Notes: generated from the sequence alone by a model not told the origin. 64,000 nucleotides of DNA from Photobacterium sp. JCM 19050 (GCA_001310455.1 BAXG01000022.1:24582-88581), one strand, 5' to 3'; positions 32,308 through 42,511 are shown, counted from the stretch's first letter. Program-made: numbers and translations.

Positions 32308-34042
32308 ATGATTAACGCGCTAACTTTTTCTTCACCGCTTACGCAGATCCGTCGAAAGCCCCTGACCAAGCCATTTATTGCAGCACTCTGTGTGCTGTTT
32401 CTGGCTGCTACCCACTATTTCCAGCACAACCCCGGCGGGGCCGGCCTGGTATTGTCTTTTAATGCCATGGCCTGGATTCCGTTCGGCTGGTGCTGGCAAT
32501 CGGCATTGGTGAAATCTGCCGCCAGCATACACTGCGCTATACCCGGCTGACCCAAATCCTGTTTTTCTGCTGTGTCTTGCTGACAGCCCCGCTCGTTTAT
32601 CCCGATGCGGTACCGGCACTGACAATGCAGCGTCTGTTGGGGTTATGGCTTGGGCTGCTGTTTTTTGTCTGCTTACAACAGTTTGCATTCAGCCACCAGC
32701 AACGGCAGTTCCTGTTATGGCTGGTTCTGGCATCAGTTTGGATTGAAGCGGTGTTCGGCTGGACACAATTCCTGTGGCTGGAGCCGGGCAATGCTATCGG
32801 CTACGACACAGAAGTGAACCGCCCCTACGGAATTTTCCAGCAACCAAACGTAATGGCGAGCTTTCTGGCTACCGGGCTGGTGCTGTCTGCTTACCTGCTC
32901 GCCCGGACCTCTATGTACCGGGGCAAGTGGAACTGGCAACAGGGTATCTTGCTTCTGACTCCGCCGCTGACTATCCCACTTCTGGTTGTTATTGCATCCC
33001 GCACCGGTTGGCTTGGCGCTGCGGTGGGTGTCGTGCTGGTTCTTCCCTATCTAAAAGCCTTTGCGCCCAAAGCCCCCCGCCGACTGTGGCTGCTGATGGT
33101 GCTTCTTGGGCTGACTGCCGGGAATTATTTCCTCCAGTCCGTCAATACAGACCTGATTAAGCACAAAACCTCGCTGGAAACCGCCCGCAGTGCAACCATT
33201 CCCCAGACCTGGGAGCTTTTTGCCGAGCGGCCATTTTCCGGCTGGGGTTACGGGCGCTTCGAACGCACTTATATGGTGGAAACAGCCAAACGCTACCATG
33301 CCGGCCAGACCGACAAGCCACCGCTTGCCAGTATGGACCATCCCCATAATGAGCTGCTTTACTGGGCGGTCGAGGGCGGAATCATCCCGCTTGCAGGGTT
33401 GCTGCTGGCGGCCGGTGCGGTTTTGCTTAATGTTATTGAAGCAAGATCCGGTACTAAACTGGCCCTCATTGCCCTCTTTTTTCCGATTACCCTGCACAGC
33501 CAGCTTGAGTATCCGTTTTACCACTCACTCGTACATTGGCTGGTCTTTATTTTGTTGATTTATTGGGTAGACAACCTGACAGCAAAATATGAGCGCCGTC
33601 CGTTGAAATATACGCTTGGCCTCAAGGTTTTCGCCGTTGTCCTGCCGATTATGATTACCTATGTGTCTGTCACGGCGCTGTATTCCGGCGCTATGCTGAC
33701 AAAATACGAAACCACCAAGCCCCTGAACCCGGATTACCTTGGCAAGGTAAACAATTCCTGGGTCTGGCGTGACCGGCTTGACTGGGATATTTACACGACC
33801 CAACTGGAGTTAGGTATTAAGCGCAACCGGCCGGATTTGATTGAGTCCTACATCAAATGGGCAGAAAACAAAGCGGTATTGTGGCCTCGCGCAGCGCTTT
33901 ACCAAAACCTCATCATGGCATGGCGGCATTTGGGCGATGAAGCAAAAGCGGAGCAGATCCGGGAAGAAGCCGAGTTTATCTTCCCTGGGAAACGGTTCGC
34001 AGCTTCAAAGGCGTTGCCTGCCGTTACCAACCTGAAGCATAA
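32308..34042 (+). CDS. PglL-like O-oligosaccharyltransferase / O-antigen ligase (2 frameshifts)
   Basis: This is a polytopic Wzy_C-family ligase of the PglL type, which transfers lipid-linked glycans to pilins or other periplasmic proteins. About 10-12 membrane segments are visible, with the Wzy_C loop signature DHPHNELLYWAVEGGIIP and the NRPYGIFQQPNVMAS motif, and a soluble VirK-like C-terminus. The frame breaks near 32483 (one added C gives WIPFRLVLAIGIGE) and near 33990. The longest open frame runs through the terminator and over the opposite gene; one added base at 33990 instead gives KRVRSFKGVACRYQPEA and a stop at 34042, just before the terminator, for 578 residues. Substrate is unknown; MSHA pilins are candidates by inference. 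Confidence 0.82.
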
Positions 34043-34048
34043 ACGCAA

Positions 34049-34073
34049 AAAACCGCAGCCCTGCTGCGGTTTT
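34049..34073. terminator. Convergent terminator between PglL gene and aminotransferase
   Basis: AAAACCGCAG / CTGCGGTTTT is a perfect 10-bp stem with a five-base loop and flanking A/T runs usable on both strands. Confidence 0.85.
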
Positions 34074-34100
34074 CAATTTAATAAGACCTTTCGCGTAAAA

Positions 34101-35217
34101 TCAGCGAATGGTTTCTTCCAGCGCCCTCAGGCACAGAGAGACATTTTCGCGGCGTGCACCATAGCCCATCAGCCGATACGCCACGCTTTACCGGCAAGTG
34201 CACCAAGACCGGCACCAATCTCCAGGTTGTAGTCATTAAGCAAACGACTACGCACTGAGGCATCGTCAACACCGTCCGGAATATACACCGCGTTAAGCTG
34301 AGGCAAGCGGTATGCTTCGTCCACCACAAAGGAAAGACCCAGTTTCTCAAGCCCGGCTTTGAGTAATTCATGAGCATCACGGTGGCGCTGCCAGGCATTC
34401 TCCAGCCCTTCATTATGCAGCAGAACCAAGGATTCATGGAGGGCATAAAGTGCATTAACCGGCGCAGTGTGGTGATAGGAACGCTTCCCCTCCCCGCTCC
34501 AGTAACCCAGCACCAGGCTCTGATCCAAGAACCAGCTTTGCACCTTGCTCTTACGGTTCCTGATTCGCTCCACCGCTTTTTCAGAGAAGGTCACCGGCGA
34601 CAAGCCCGGAACACAGGACAGACACTTTTGGCTCCCTGAATACACCGCATCCAGTTGCCATTCATCCACCAGCAAAGGCACACCACCCAGAGATGTCACC
34701 GTATCCACAATAGTCAGGCAATCGTGCTTTCGGGCCAGCTCAGCCAGCGTCTTGGCATCACTGAGTGCTCCCGTTGAGGTTTCCGCATGGACAAACGCAA
34801 GCACTGAGGCATCCGGGTTAGCTTTCAGCGCTTCCTCAACCTTTTCCGGATCAACAGGTTTGCCCCACTCATCATCCACAACGACAGCGGTCGCTCCGCA
34901 ACGCTCGACGTTTTCGCGCATCCGGTCACCAAATACACCATTACGACACACGATCACTTTGTCACCCGGCTCAAGCAGGTTCACAAAACAGGTCTCCATA
35001 CCGGCACTACCGGGGGCTGAGACCGCATGGTTACCGGGTTTTCGGTCTGGAAAGCGTATTGAAGCAGCTGCTTCACTTCATCCATCATGCCGATAAACAG
35101 AGGGTCCAGGTGACCGACAGTCGGGCGGCTCTGGGCTTGCAAAACTCTGGGGTAAATATCAGACGGTCCCGGCCCCATCAGGGTACGTTGAGGCGGGTTA
35201 AAGCTGGTAAATGTCAT
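34101..35217 (-). CDS. Class V aminotransferase, alanine-glyoxylate type (2 frameshifts)
   Basis: This PLP enzyme resembles alanine-glyoxylate/serine-glyoxylate aminotransferases. The N-terminal [16 protein letters not shown] and [13 protein letters not shown], the PLP-lysine segment [16 protein letters not shown] and the [17 protein letters not shown] block match that group; the exact amino donor cannot be told. The frame breaks near 35033 (one added G gives [16 protein letters not shown]) and 34160 (one added C gives [19 protein letters not shown]), restoring 372 residues ending at 34101. ATG 35217 follows an excellent AAGGAGAAGG. It is divergent from lysC, an arrangement also found in V. 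cholerae. Confidence 0.87.
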
Positions 35218-35300
35218 TATCCTTCTCCTTTTTGTTTCTTCCATGTTTCCATGGCCAGCAAGTTCGGGACTTATCAGATTTTGTCGTTCTCATCCCAGCC

Positions 35301-35335
35301 GGTTTCCCTGTTATATCACATAAAACAGGGAAACC
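35301..35335 (-). promoter_or_regulatory. 12-bp inverted repeat in the aminotransferase leader
   Basis: GGTTTCCCTGTT (35301-35312) and AACAGGGAAACC (35324-35335) are exact complements around 11 bases, about 85-120 bases before the aminotransferase start. No T-run follows on either strand. The minus-strand leader after it has further complementary patches (CTGGGA and TCCCGA), so a structured 5' UTR or an operator is possible. The ligand or regulator is unknown. Confidence 0.5.
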
Positions 35336-35456
35336 TACGCCAGTTAGACAAATTGTTAATACCAGCCAAATATAAACATGTTTCATAAAAAGTGTTAATT
35401 AACAGCAAGTAATAATACGAACCCATTAATAACTGAGTGTTTTTTCATCTTTTCCA

Positions 35457-35485
35457 TTGACATTATGTTCACGAATAATTTCAAT
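35457..35485 (+). promoter_or_regulatory. Candidate lysC promoter
   Basis: TTGACA (35457-35462), 17 bases, TTCAAT (35480-35485). The -35 element is perfect and the -10 is 4/6. A start near 35492 would place the lysine riboswitch about 35 bases into the transcript. Confidence 0.5.
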
Positions 35486-35526
35486 AGACCCACTGAACTG
35501 CCGCGATCACATTGATCAGAGCGAAT

Positions 35527-35697
35527 CAGAAGAGGTGCGTTAGCCAGGTAGTCGACTTGCGGAATCCCAAACTCCAATGCAGGCCGATCAGGGGGTTTAA
35601 CGCCGAGGCGAGATGCGTTTTGGGACGTATTTTCGTCGGCCTGGAAGGTTGAGTCCTTCGGGCTGTCACCTGTATCGGCACAGGTGGAGTGCTTCTG
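35527..35697 (+). promoter_or_regulatory. Lysine riboswitch (L box)
   Basis: P1 is CAGAAG (35527-35532) with CTTCTG (35692-35697). The interior shows the conserved L-box landmarks in order: GAGGTGCG near 35532, AGTCG, the GGGGGTTTAACGCCGAGGC block near 35592, TCGTCGGCCTGGA near 35634, GGCTGTCACC near 35661 and the final GGTGGAGTGCTTCTGG. This matches the E. coli lysC leader element by element. It senses lysine and represses the downstream aspartokinase. Confidence 0.9.
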
Positions 35698-35707
35698 GTA
35701 GAGACAA

Positions 35708-35818
35708 CCTCCAATTGTCCCCACCCTTATTGCAGCCTCCCCCCATGCCTTTGCAGTCAATAGCCGTGCAGTAAACACTTTTTTTCAATTGACGATGCGT
35801 ACGTTCCACAATGGGAGG
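35708..35818 (+). promoter_or_regulatory. Possible Shine-Dalgarno-sequestering helix of the lysC leader
   Basis: CCTCCAATTGT (35708-35718), directly after riboswitch P1, can pair at 10 of 11 positions with ACAATGGGAGG (35808-35818), which contains the lysC ribosome site. I see no GC-rich terminator hairpin before the start despite a T7 run near 35780. Control is therefore likely at translation, as in E. coli lysC. The pairing is inferred from sequence only. Confidence 0.45.
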
Positions 35819-35828
35819 TGGATAGAAA

Positions 35829-37177
35829 GTGAAAAGCTTAACTGTCGCAAAATTTGGCGGCACAAGTGTGGCTGACTACGCTGCGATGACAAATTCCGCA
35901 GCGGTTGTCCGGGCAAACCCAAATACTCGTCTGGTTGTTATCAGCGCCTGTTCCGGCGTAACCAACATTTTGGTTGAACTGGCAAACGGCGTTTCAGAAG
36001 TCGATAAACGCCAGGCTCTTCTCGACAAACTGACGACTGTTCACTTCGATATTCTGGCCTCACTGTCAGAAAACAATGCGGTAGCTACCGAAGTGAATAC
36101 CTTGCTTGATACAGTGGCAAACCTGTCCCTGTCGGCAGCAAAACAGCCAACCGATGCCCTGACCGATCAACTGGTTTCCTGCGGCGAACTGCTTTCCACT
36201 CATATCTTCACTCACCTGATGAATGACGCAGGTATGAACGCGGTACGTTTCGATGTCCGAGATGTGCTGCGCACTGACAGCCAGTTTGGCAAAGCCATTC
36301 CGGATGTTCCGGCCATTTCTGCGCTGGCAACAGAACAGCTTCGTCCGCTCTGTGAGAATCACATTGTGGTCACTCAGGGCTTTATCGGCTCAGATGAGAA
36401 CGGGGAAACCACCACCCTTGGCCGGGGCGGCAGCGATTACAGTGCAGCACTGCTTGCAGAAGCAGTAAATGCTGACACGCTGGAGATTTGGACAGATGTG
36501 CCGGGCATCTACAGTACCGATCCCCGCGTTGCACCAAAAGCATCCCCCATCCCGGAAATCAGCTTCAGCGAAGCCTCCGAGATGGCCAATTTCGGCGCAA
36601 AGATCCTGCACCCGGCCACTCTGATTCCTGCCATGCGAAAGCAGATTCCGGTGTTTGTCGGTTCATCCAGAACGCCAAATGAAGGCGGCACCTGGATCCG
36701 CCAGCAGGCCGAAACCTCCCCGGTTTTCCGTGCCATTGCCCTTCGCAACAACCAGACCATGGTGACGCTGACCAGCCTCAATATGTTCCATGCATACGGT
36801 TTTCTGGCAGAAGTGTTCCGCATCCTGGCCAAACACAAAGTCTCGGTGGATCTGATCACCACATCGGAGGTCAGTGTCTCACTGACACTTGACCAGACCA
36901 ATACCCGTGGCGGCGCACCAGATTTACCAGACGCTGCCCGTGAAGAGCTGTCTGAACTGTGCCGGGTGAAAGTCGAACAGGGGCTGAGCCTTATCGCCTG
37001 ATTGGTAACAAGATGGACGAAAACCGCGGGGCTTGCTCCCGTATCTTCTGCTCACTGAGCGAATTCAACCTGCAGATGATTTGTTATGGCGCCAGCGCCC
37101 ACAACCTGTGCTTCCTGGCGGATGAAAGCGAAGCCAGGGACATCGTTCGCACACTGCACACTGCGATTTTCGAGTAA
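35829..37177 (+). CDS. lysC: Lysine-sensitive aspartokinase III (one frameshift)
   Basis: LysC phosphorylates aspartate, the first step to lysine, threonine and methionine. The kinase start is KFGGTSVADYAAM; the ASP/nucleotide blocks LGRGGSDYSAALLAEA and IWTDVPGIYSTDPR follow, then two ACT domains that bind lysine. The frame breaks near 36999: GCCTG for GCCCTG. One added C gives GLSLIALIGNKMDENRGACS and 449 residues, the same length as E. coli LysC. It uses a GTG start with GGGAGG 10 bases upstream, and lies behind a lysine riboswitch. Confidence 0.95.
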
Positions 37178-37197
37178 GCGGAATACGCAGAAACAAT

Positions 37198-37220
37198 AAG
37201 GGCTCCCGCGGGAGCCCTTT
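37198..37220. terminator. Convergent lysC/alr terminator
   Basis: AAGGGCTCCCGCGGGAGCCCTT is a perfect palindrome; T-rich sequence flanks it on the plus side and it lies between the convergent lysC and alr stops. Confidence 0.75.
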
Positions 37221-37244
37221 CTATTCAGTACACCAGAATATGCT

Positions 37245-38320
37245 TTACCGGTAATGCATATTGACCCGGGCTGTCAGTTTAGTGACCAGCTCATAGGCAA
37301 TGGTGCCAATATGTTGCGCCACAATTTCTGACGGAAGCTGCTCACCCCAGAGAACCGCTTCATCGCCCACCTGATCCGTGGCATCCGACCCAAGGTCGAC
37401 TGTCAGCATGTCCATAGACACCCGCCCGGACAAGGGTACGATGCGGCCATTGATATAAACCGGCGTCCCGTTTGGAGCCATGCGCGGATAACCGTCGCCA
37501 TAGCCAATGGCGATAACGCCAATCTTGGTGTCGCGCTCGCTGACCCAGTTTGCACCGTACCCTACAGCCTCCCCCTGCTTGACGGTACGCACCGCAATCA
37601 GGCTCGACGTCAGGGTCATCACCGGTTTGAGATTAAAGTCCGCGCCGGTTTTCTCAGCCAGAGGTGAAACCCCATACATGCTCACACCCGGGCGAATCCA
37701 GTCCTGGTGGCTGTCAGGCCACAGCAGGATACCCGGTGATGCCGCCAGGGAATGCTCCCCTTCATAAGGTGCAGTCAGGGTGTTGAAAACATCGATCTGT
37801 CTGGCCGTCACATCGCTGTCCAGCTCATCGGCGCAGCAAAGTGGGTAATAAAGCGAACCGGCTTCTGGACATTGTCACAGGCTTCCAGCCGGGCAACAAA
37901 ATCCGCCACTTCTTCCGGGCGGATACCCAGACGGTGCATACCGGTATCAATTTTCAGCCACACGGAAACCGGGCGATCCAGCTCAGCCTGTTCCAGCGCT
38001 TCTAACTGAGTTGGCGTGTGGACAACGGTTTCAATGTTATTGATCACCAGAATTGGCAGGTCAGATGACGAGAAAAAGCCTTCCAGAAGCAGGACACGCT
38101 TGACGATGCCACCGGAGCGCAATGCCAGCGCTTCTTCAATCCGGGCAACCGCAAAGCCGTCACACAGGTCGTTAACGGTACGCGCTACCTCAAGCAGGCC
38201 GTGTCCGTACCCGTTAGCCTTCACAACAGCGAGGGCTTTACTGTCAGGGGCATAGCTTTTCAGTACGCTGAAATTATGGCGCAGGGCGTCAATATCAATA
38301 TGGGCAGTCGCCGCTTTCAT
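37245..38320 (-). CDS. alr: Alanine racemase (one frameshift)
   Basis: Alr is the PLP enzyme that makes D-alanine for peptidoglycan. The PLP lysine lies in [19 protein letters not shown] (residues 30-48) and the catalytic tyrosine in [12 protein letters not shown]. The frame breaks near 37832; one added base gives [17 protein letters not shown] and 358 residues, one short of E. coli Alr. It follows dnaB by 15 bases, the usual dnaB-alr order. Confidence 0.94.
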
Positions 38321-38335
38321 CCTTTGTATCCCTGA

Positions 38336-39729
38336 TTATTCGTCGTCGTAAGCCGGGCCGGCATAGTTGTCAAAGCGGGAGAATTGTCCCTGGAAGGTCA
38401 GGCGTACAGAGCCGATTGGGCCGTTACGCTGCTTACCGATGATGATTTCAGCAATCCCCTTCAGTGCACTGTCCGGGTGATACACCTCATCACGGTAGAT
38501 GAACATGATAAGGTCGGCATCCTGCTCGATCGCACCGGATTCACGAAGGTCTGAGTTAACCGGGCGTTTGTCGGCCCGTTGTTCCAGGGAACGGTTAAGC
38601 TGCGACAGGGCAACAACCGGGACGTTCAATTCTTTGGCCAGCGCCTTGAGAGAGCGGGAGATTTCGGCAATTTCCAGGGTACGGTTGTCCTGCATACCGG
38701 GAACACGCATCAGCTGGAGGTAGTCCACCATGATCATGCTGATTCCACCGTGATCACGGGCAATGCGTCGGGCACGTGTGCGGACATCGGTCGGGGTCAG
38801 GCCAGAGCTGTCATCGATGTACATATTGCGCTTCTCCATCAGGATACCCATGGAGGAAGAAATGCGCGCCCAGTCCTCATCATCCAGCTGACCAGTACGG
38901 ATTTTTGTCTGGTCGACCCGGGACATGGAGGCAAGAATACGCATCATCAACTGTTCGGCGGGCATCTCAAGGGAGAAAACAAGCACCGGCTTGTCTTGCT
39001 CCATCATGGCGTTTTCACACAGGTTCATGGCAAACGTGGTTTTACCCATCGAAGGACGCGCCGCAACGATAATCAGGTCCGACGGCTGCATACCCGCCGT
39101 TTTCTTGTTCAGGTCGGTGTACCCGGTCGACACACCGGTCACACCATCCTGTGGAGACTTAAACAGGATTTCAATGCGCTCAAGGGTCTTGTTCAGCACG
39201 TTGTCGATGGCTTGCGGGCCTTCATTTTCACTGCCCCGGTCTTCGGCAATGGCAAAGATTTTACTTTCCGCCATATCCAGCAGGTCATCTGAATTCCGGC
39301 CTTGCGGGTCATAACCGGCATCAGCAATTTCATTGGCAACACCGATAAGGTTACGTACCACGGCACGCTCTTGCACGATATCCGCATACGCAGCGATGTT
39401 GGCAGCACTCGGGGTATTCTTGGCAAGCTCAGCGAGGTAGGCAAAACCACCGACATCCTCAAGCTCGTCATTTTTTTCGAGGAACTCAGAAGGGTGATCA
39501 GGTCAAGCGGATTACCGCTTTCCAATACACGTTTGGCAGCTTCAAAAATAATGCGGTGAGGACGGCTGTAAAAATCGTTGGCGACAACTTTTTCTGCTAC
39601 GGCATCCCAGCGTTCGTTATCAAGCAGCAGACCGCCAATAACCGACTGTTCCGCTTCCAGCGAGTGAGGCGGCACCTTGATCGCGTCGAGTTGTTTATCT
39701 GATTTTTTGACGTTTCGGTTTTCTGCCAT
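38336..39729 (-). CDS. dnaB: Replicative DNA helicase DnaB (one frameshift)
   Basis: DnaB is the hexameric 5'-3' replication fork helicase. The N-terminal domain includes VPPHSLEAEQSVIGGLLLDN; the RecA-like domain has Walker A ARPSMGKTTFAMN and the motif MVDYLQLMRVPG. The frame breaks near 39492: one added T (ACC CTT TCT GAG) gives LITLSEFLEKNDELEDVGG and 464 residues. It is followed by alr. Confidence 0.96.
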
Positions 39730-39891
39730 TGTGCTCTTTCGCCCTCACTCTGTGGCGTCATCTGTCTTTCGGCCGGTCATTATAACGTTACTGTGACGCA
39801 GATGCTTAGATTCTCTCTGCAGTTAACGAAATCATGACGTAAAAGCAATGACCTGTAGGTAAACTATGCCGCGATTCCGTGATTACCGCCA

Positions 39892-40644
39892 GTGAGACCC
39901 TTCTTGTCGTACCGCTATTTGCTGTTGTTTCCGCTGTTGTTGCCAGCCACGTCACTGGCCGCGGAAAGCGAACCGTCACCTTGGTTAACCGAAATTGAGC
40001 TGGGTTACCAGTCGCTGTCCGGTAACTCTGACTCATCCGCATTCAACACACGGATGGCAGCCAGTTACACCAAAGGCCGGATTAAAAACACAGCAGAATC
40101 CAAGTACCTGCTGGCAGAAAAAGATGGCAAGGAAGACAAACGAAAATTTCAGCTCAATGCCCAGAGCAACTACAAGTACGATGAAAAACGCTATGTGCTT
40201 GCCAGTGGCAGTTACGTTGACGACAGGTACGGCCCTTATTTCTCGGATATCGTAGTCGCAACCGGTCTGGGTTATCAGGCCATACGAAAACGCCAGCTGC
40301 AACTTACCCTGGAACTCGGTCCCGGCTACCGCCGGCAACGGCCAAACCTGGATGAGCTCGACAGTGACGACAAAATCTTGCCGTATGATGTGGATGAAAT
40401 CATTGTCCGTGGGCAGATGAATGTGGAGTGGCGACCGCGCAAGAATGTGACGGTCGACCTCACCCTGACAGGCATAGCGGGGAACAGTAACTCAACGATC
40501 GAAGCCGATACCAGCCTGACCGCAAGCATCAGCGACACACTGGCGGTAAAAATCAGCAATACGCAGAACTACAGCACCGATGTGCCTCCGGGACTGAAAA
40601 ACCGGGATTCGGTGATGACGGTGAATTTGTTGTATAAGTTTTGA
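39892..40644 (+). CDS. DUF481 outer-membrane protein
   Basis: This is a YdiY-like DUF481 protein, a predicted outer-membrane or salt-induced beta-barrel of unknown function. The 250-residue product begins with a signal peptide (YLLLFPLLLPATSLAAES) and is made of alternating beta strands (LNAQSNYKYDEKRYVLASGS), ending in the barrel-type VMTVNLLYKF. It uses a GTG start with no strong ribosome site, so the exact start is less certain. It is divergent from dnaB. The frame is intact. Confidence 0.82.
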   Translation: MRPFLSYRYLLLFPLLLPATSLAAESEPSPWLTEIELGYQSLSGNSDSSAFNTRMAASYTKGRIKNTAESKYLLAEKDGKEDKRKFQLNAQSNYKYDEKRYVLASGSYVDDRYGPYFSDIVVATGLGYQAIRKRQLQLTLELGPGYRRQRPNLDELDSDDKILPYDVDEIIVRGQMNVEWRPRKNVTVDLTLTGIAGNSNSTIEADTSLTASISDTLAVKISNTQNYSTDVPPGLKNRDSVMTVNLLYKF

Positions 40645-40673
40645 GGGGCAAGAGGCGAGAAGTGAGAGATAGT

Positions 40674-40714
40674 GATAAGAGATAAGAGATAAGAGATAAG
40701 AGATAAGAGATAAG
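40674..40714. repeat. Tandem repeat of GATAAGA (about 6 copies)
   Basis: Five perfect copies of the 7-mer GATAAGA plus a six-base partial lie in the convergent gap between the DUF481 gene and rplI. The flanking purine-rich sequence (GAGAAGTGAGAGATAGT) looks like decayed versions of the same motif. Confidence 0.9.
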
Positions 40715-40832
40715 CCGATGTTAGCTTGAACCCGGGAGTAACATCACCAACTCACCACTCTCGACTCCAATCTCGCTACTCCAGTTCCCTGTAAATGACG
40801 TTATTGATCCTGCGATGCTAGATTCCAGATAC

Positions 40833-40857
40833 AAAAAAACCAGCCCGGAGGCTGGTT
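40833..40857 (-). terminator. rpsF-priB-rpsR-rplI operon terminator
   Basis: On the minus strand, AACCAGCC / GGCTGGTT forms an 8-bp stem with a four-base loop followed by TTTTTTT, 20 bases after the rplI stop. Confidence 0.87.
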
Positions 40858-40877
40858 CTTTTGGGTTGTGATGCAGA

Positions 40878-41327
40878 TTACTCAGCAACAACAACGATTT
40901 TCGCAGTAGCGAATACTTCTGAGTGAAGCTGGATGCTAACTTCGAACTCACCAGTAGTGCGCAGAGCACCTTCTGGCAGACGAACTTCGCTCTTCTTCAC
41001 TTCAACGCCAGCAGCAGTGATTGCATCGGCGATGTCGCGAGTACCGATAGAACCGAACAGCTTGCCTTCGTCACCAGCTTTAGAAGCGATTTCTACGCCT
41101 TCCAGAGCTTCAACAGCGTTAGCGCGTACTTTTGCAGCTTCCAGAGCTTCAGCTACTTTAGCTTCCAGCTCTGCACGGCGAGCTTCGAAAAACTCAACGT
41201 TAGCTTTAGTTGCCATAACAGCCTTGCCCTGTGGGATAAGGAAGTTACGAGCATAGCCAGATTTAACTGCAACCTGATCGCCAAGACCACCCAGGTTAGC
41301 GATTTTATCAAGCAGAATTACTTGCAT
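40878..41327 (-). CDS. rplI: 50S ribosomal protein L9
   Basis: L9 binds 23S rRNA domain V and supports frame fidelity. The 149-residue product starts [21 protein letters not shown] and has the characteristic long central helix ([20 protein letters not shown]) between two RNA-binding domains. The frame is intact. Last gene of the S6 operon. Confidence 0.97.
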   Translation of the reverse strand: MQVILLDKIANLGGLGDQVAVKSGYARNFLIPQGKAVMATKANVEFFEARRAELEAKVAEALEAAKVRANAVEALEGVEIASKAGDEGKLFGSIGTRDIADAITAAGVEVKKSEVRLPEGALRTTGEFEVSIQLHSEVFATAKIVVVAE

Positions 41328-41355
41328 GGTTTAATCCTCTCTAACTCAGTGGTGA

Positions 41356-41586
<231 letters not shown>

Positions 41587-41599
41587 CTAATCTCCTGAT

Positions 41600-41902
41600 C
41601 TAAATTTGATTGATTTCGTCAGCATGCAGTACCAGTTTTCCCAGACCGTTCCGGCCGGTTTGGTAAGCGACAAAACCGCTTACCCTGATATTGCAGCCTG
41701 GCGATAAATCTAAAGTTACGGCATTTGACCTTTCCCCGCTCACTACCACCTGGATCCGACAGTAAACCTGTCGTTCGAGTCCGGCTTCCTGCTGCATTGA
41801 GCGATGTTCCAGAACAAAGTGGCAATGTGGTATGCCCGCTGGGCTTTGGGTTCGAACAGGGCCTTTGGCGATAACGCCGGACAGCTCCATCCGGTTGGTC
41901 AT
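41600..41902 (-). CDS. priB: Primosomal replication protein N (PriB)
   Basis: PriB is an OB-fold single-strand-binding protein that stabilises PriA at stalled forks. The 100-residue product has MELSGVIAKGPVRTQSPAGI and the HFVLEHRSMQQEAGLERQVY strand typical of PriB, and sits in its usual place between rpsF and rpsR. The frame is intact. Confidence 0.94.
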   Translation of the reverse strand: MTNRMELSGVIAKGPVRTQSPAGIPHCHFVLEHRSMQQEAGLERQVYCRIQVVVSGERSNAVTLDLSPGCNIRVSGFVAYQTGRNGLGKLVLHADEINQI

Positions 41903-41910
41903 TGAGTTAA

Positions 41911-42291
41911 TTACTCAGCTGCTTCTTCAGATTGAGCTTCAGCACGCTCTTCACGCTTGCTTTGACGCTCTTCTTTCGCCTTCATCATCACTGATGGCTC
42001 AGTGATAGCAGCTTTGGTGCGCATGATCATGTTACGGATAACTGCATCGTTGAAACGGAAAGCAGTTTCCAGCTCATCAATCACAGCTTGCTCAGCTTCA
42101 ACGTTCATCAGAACGTAGTGTGCTTTGTGCAGCTTGTTGATTGGGTAAGCCATCTGACGACGACCCCAGTCTTCCAGACGGTGGATCATACCGCCAGAAT
42201 CCTTGATAGAGCCAGTGTAACGCTCGATCATGCCAGCAACTTGCTCGCTCTGATCAGGGTGCACCATGAATACGATTTCGTAATGACGCAT
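41911..42291 (-). CDS. rpsF: 30S ribosomal protein S6
   Basis: S6 is a platform protein of the 30S subunit and partner of S18. The N-terminus [20 protein letters not shown] is typical; the acidic C-terminal tail ([15 protein letters not shown]) is the region glutamylated by RimK in E. coli. The product is 126 residues with an intact frame. AAGGAG lies 7 bases before the ATG. Confidence 0.97.
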   Translation of the reverse strand: MRHYEIVFMVHPDQSEQVAGMIERYTGSIKDSGGMIHRLEDWGRRQMAYPINKLHKAHYVLMNVEAEQAVIDELETAFRFNDAVIRNMIMRTKAAITEPSVMMKAKEERQSKREERAEAQSEEAAE

Positions 42292-42315
42292 TAGTTGCTC
42301 CTTACGGACTAATCA

Positions 42316-42349
42316 GCTTCTACGCTCGGCCCGGTCAACCGGCGGAAGC
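42316..42349 (-). promoter_or_regulatory. Candidate S6:S18 autoregulatory leader hairpin
   Basis: In the rpsF leader, GCTTC/GAAGC closes an outer stem and CCGG-TTGA-CCGG an inner stem, with an internal loop containing CCG. This resembles the known S6:S18 mRNA motif with its conserved CCG. The position, 25-58 bases before the rpsF start, also fits. Confidence 0.5.
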
Positions 42350-42385
42350 AAGGAACGAAAGTATGACCGGGAATTAAGGTCGGGA

Positions 42386-42414
42386 ATAGTACAGAATTGC
42401 GCCGCAATAAGCAA
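42386..42414 (-). promoter_or_regulatory. Candidate rpsF operon promoter
   Basis: On the minus strand TTGCTT (42414-42409), 17 bases, TACTAT (42391-42386), upstream of the leader hairpin. Sequence match only. Confidence 0.42.
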
Positions 42415-42438
42415 ACAAAATAGGGCTGCGGTCACAAT

Positions 42439-42466
42439 AAAAAACCCCGCTGGAATGCGGGGTTCA
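42439..42466 (-). terminator. rnr-rlmB terminator
   Basis: On the minus strand AACCCCGC / GCGGGGTT forms an 8-bp stem with a six-base loop followed by a T-run, 46 bases after the rlmB stop. Confidence 0.85.
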
Positions 42467-42511
42467 GAGAAGCTGCATAAACCTTTGTGAACAAAGGCTT
42501 TGCTGCCGAGA

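Noticed and set aside
34043..34232. C-terminal extension of the PglL-like protein
   Set aside because: It runs through a perfect terminator and over the convergent aminotransferase; a one-base repair near 33990 gives a stop at 34042.
35750..35790. Intrinsic terminator in the lysC leader before the T7 run
   Set aside because: I could not find a GC-rich hairpin directly before the T-run; control at the ribosome site fits better.
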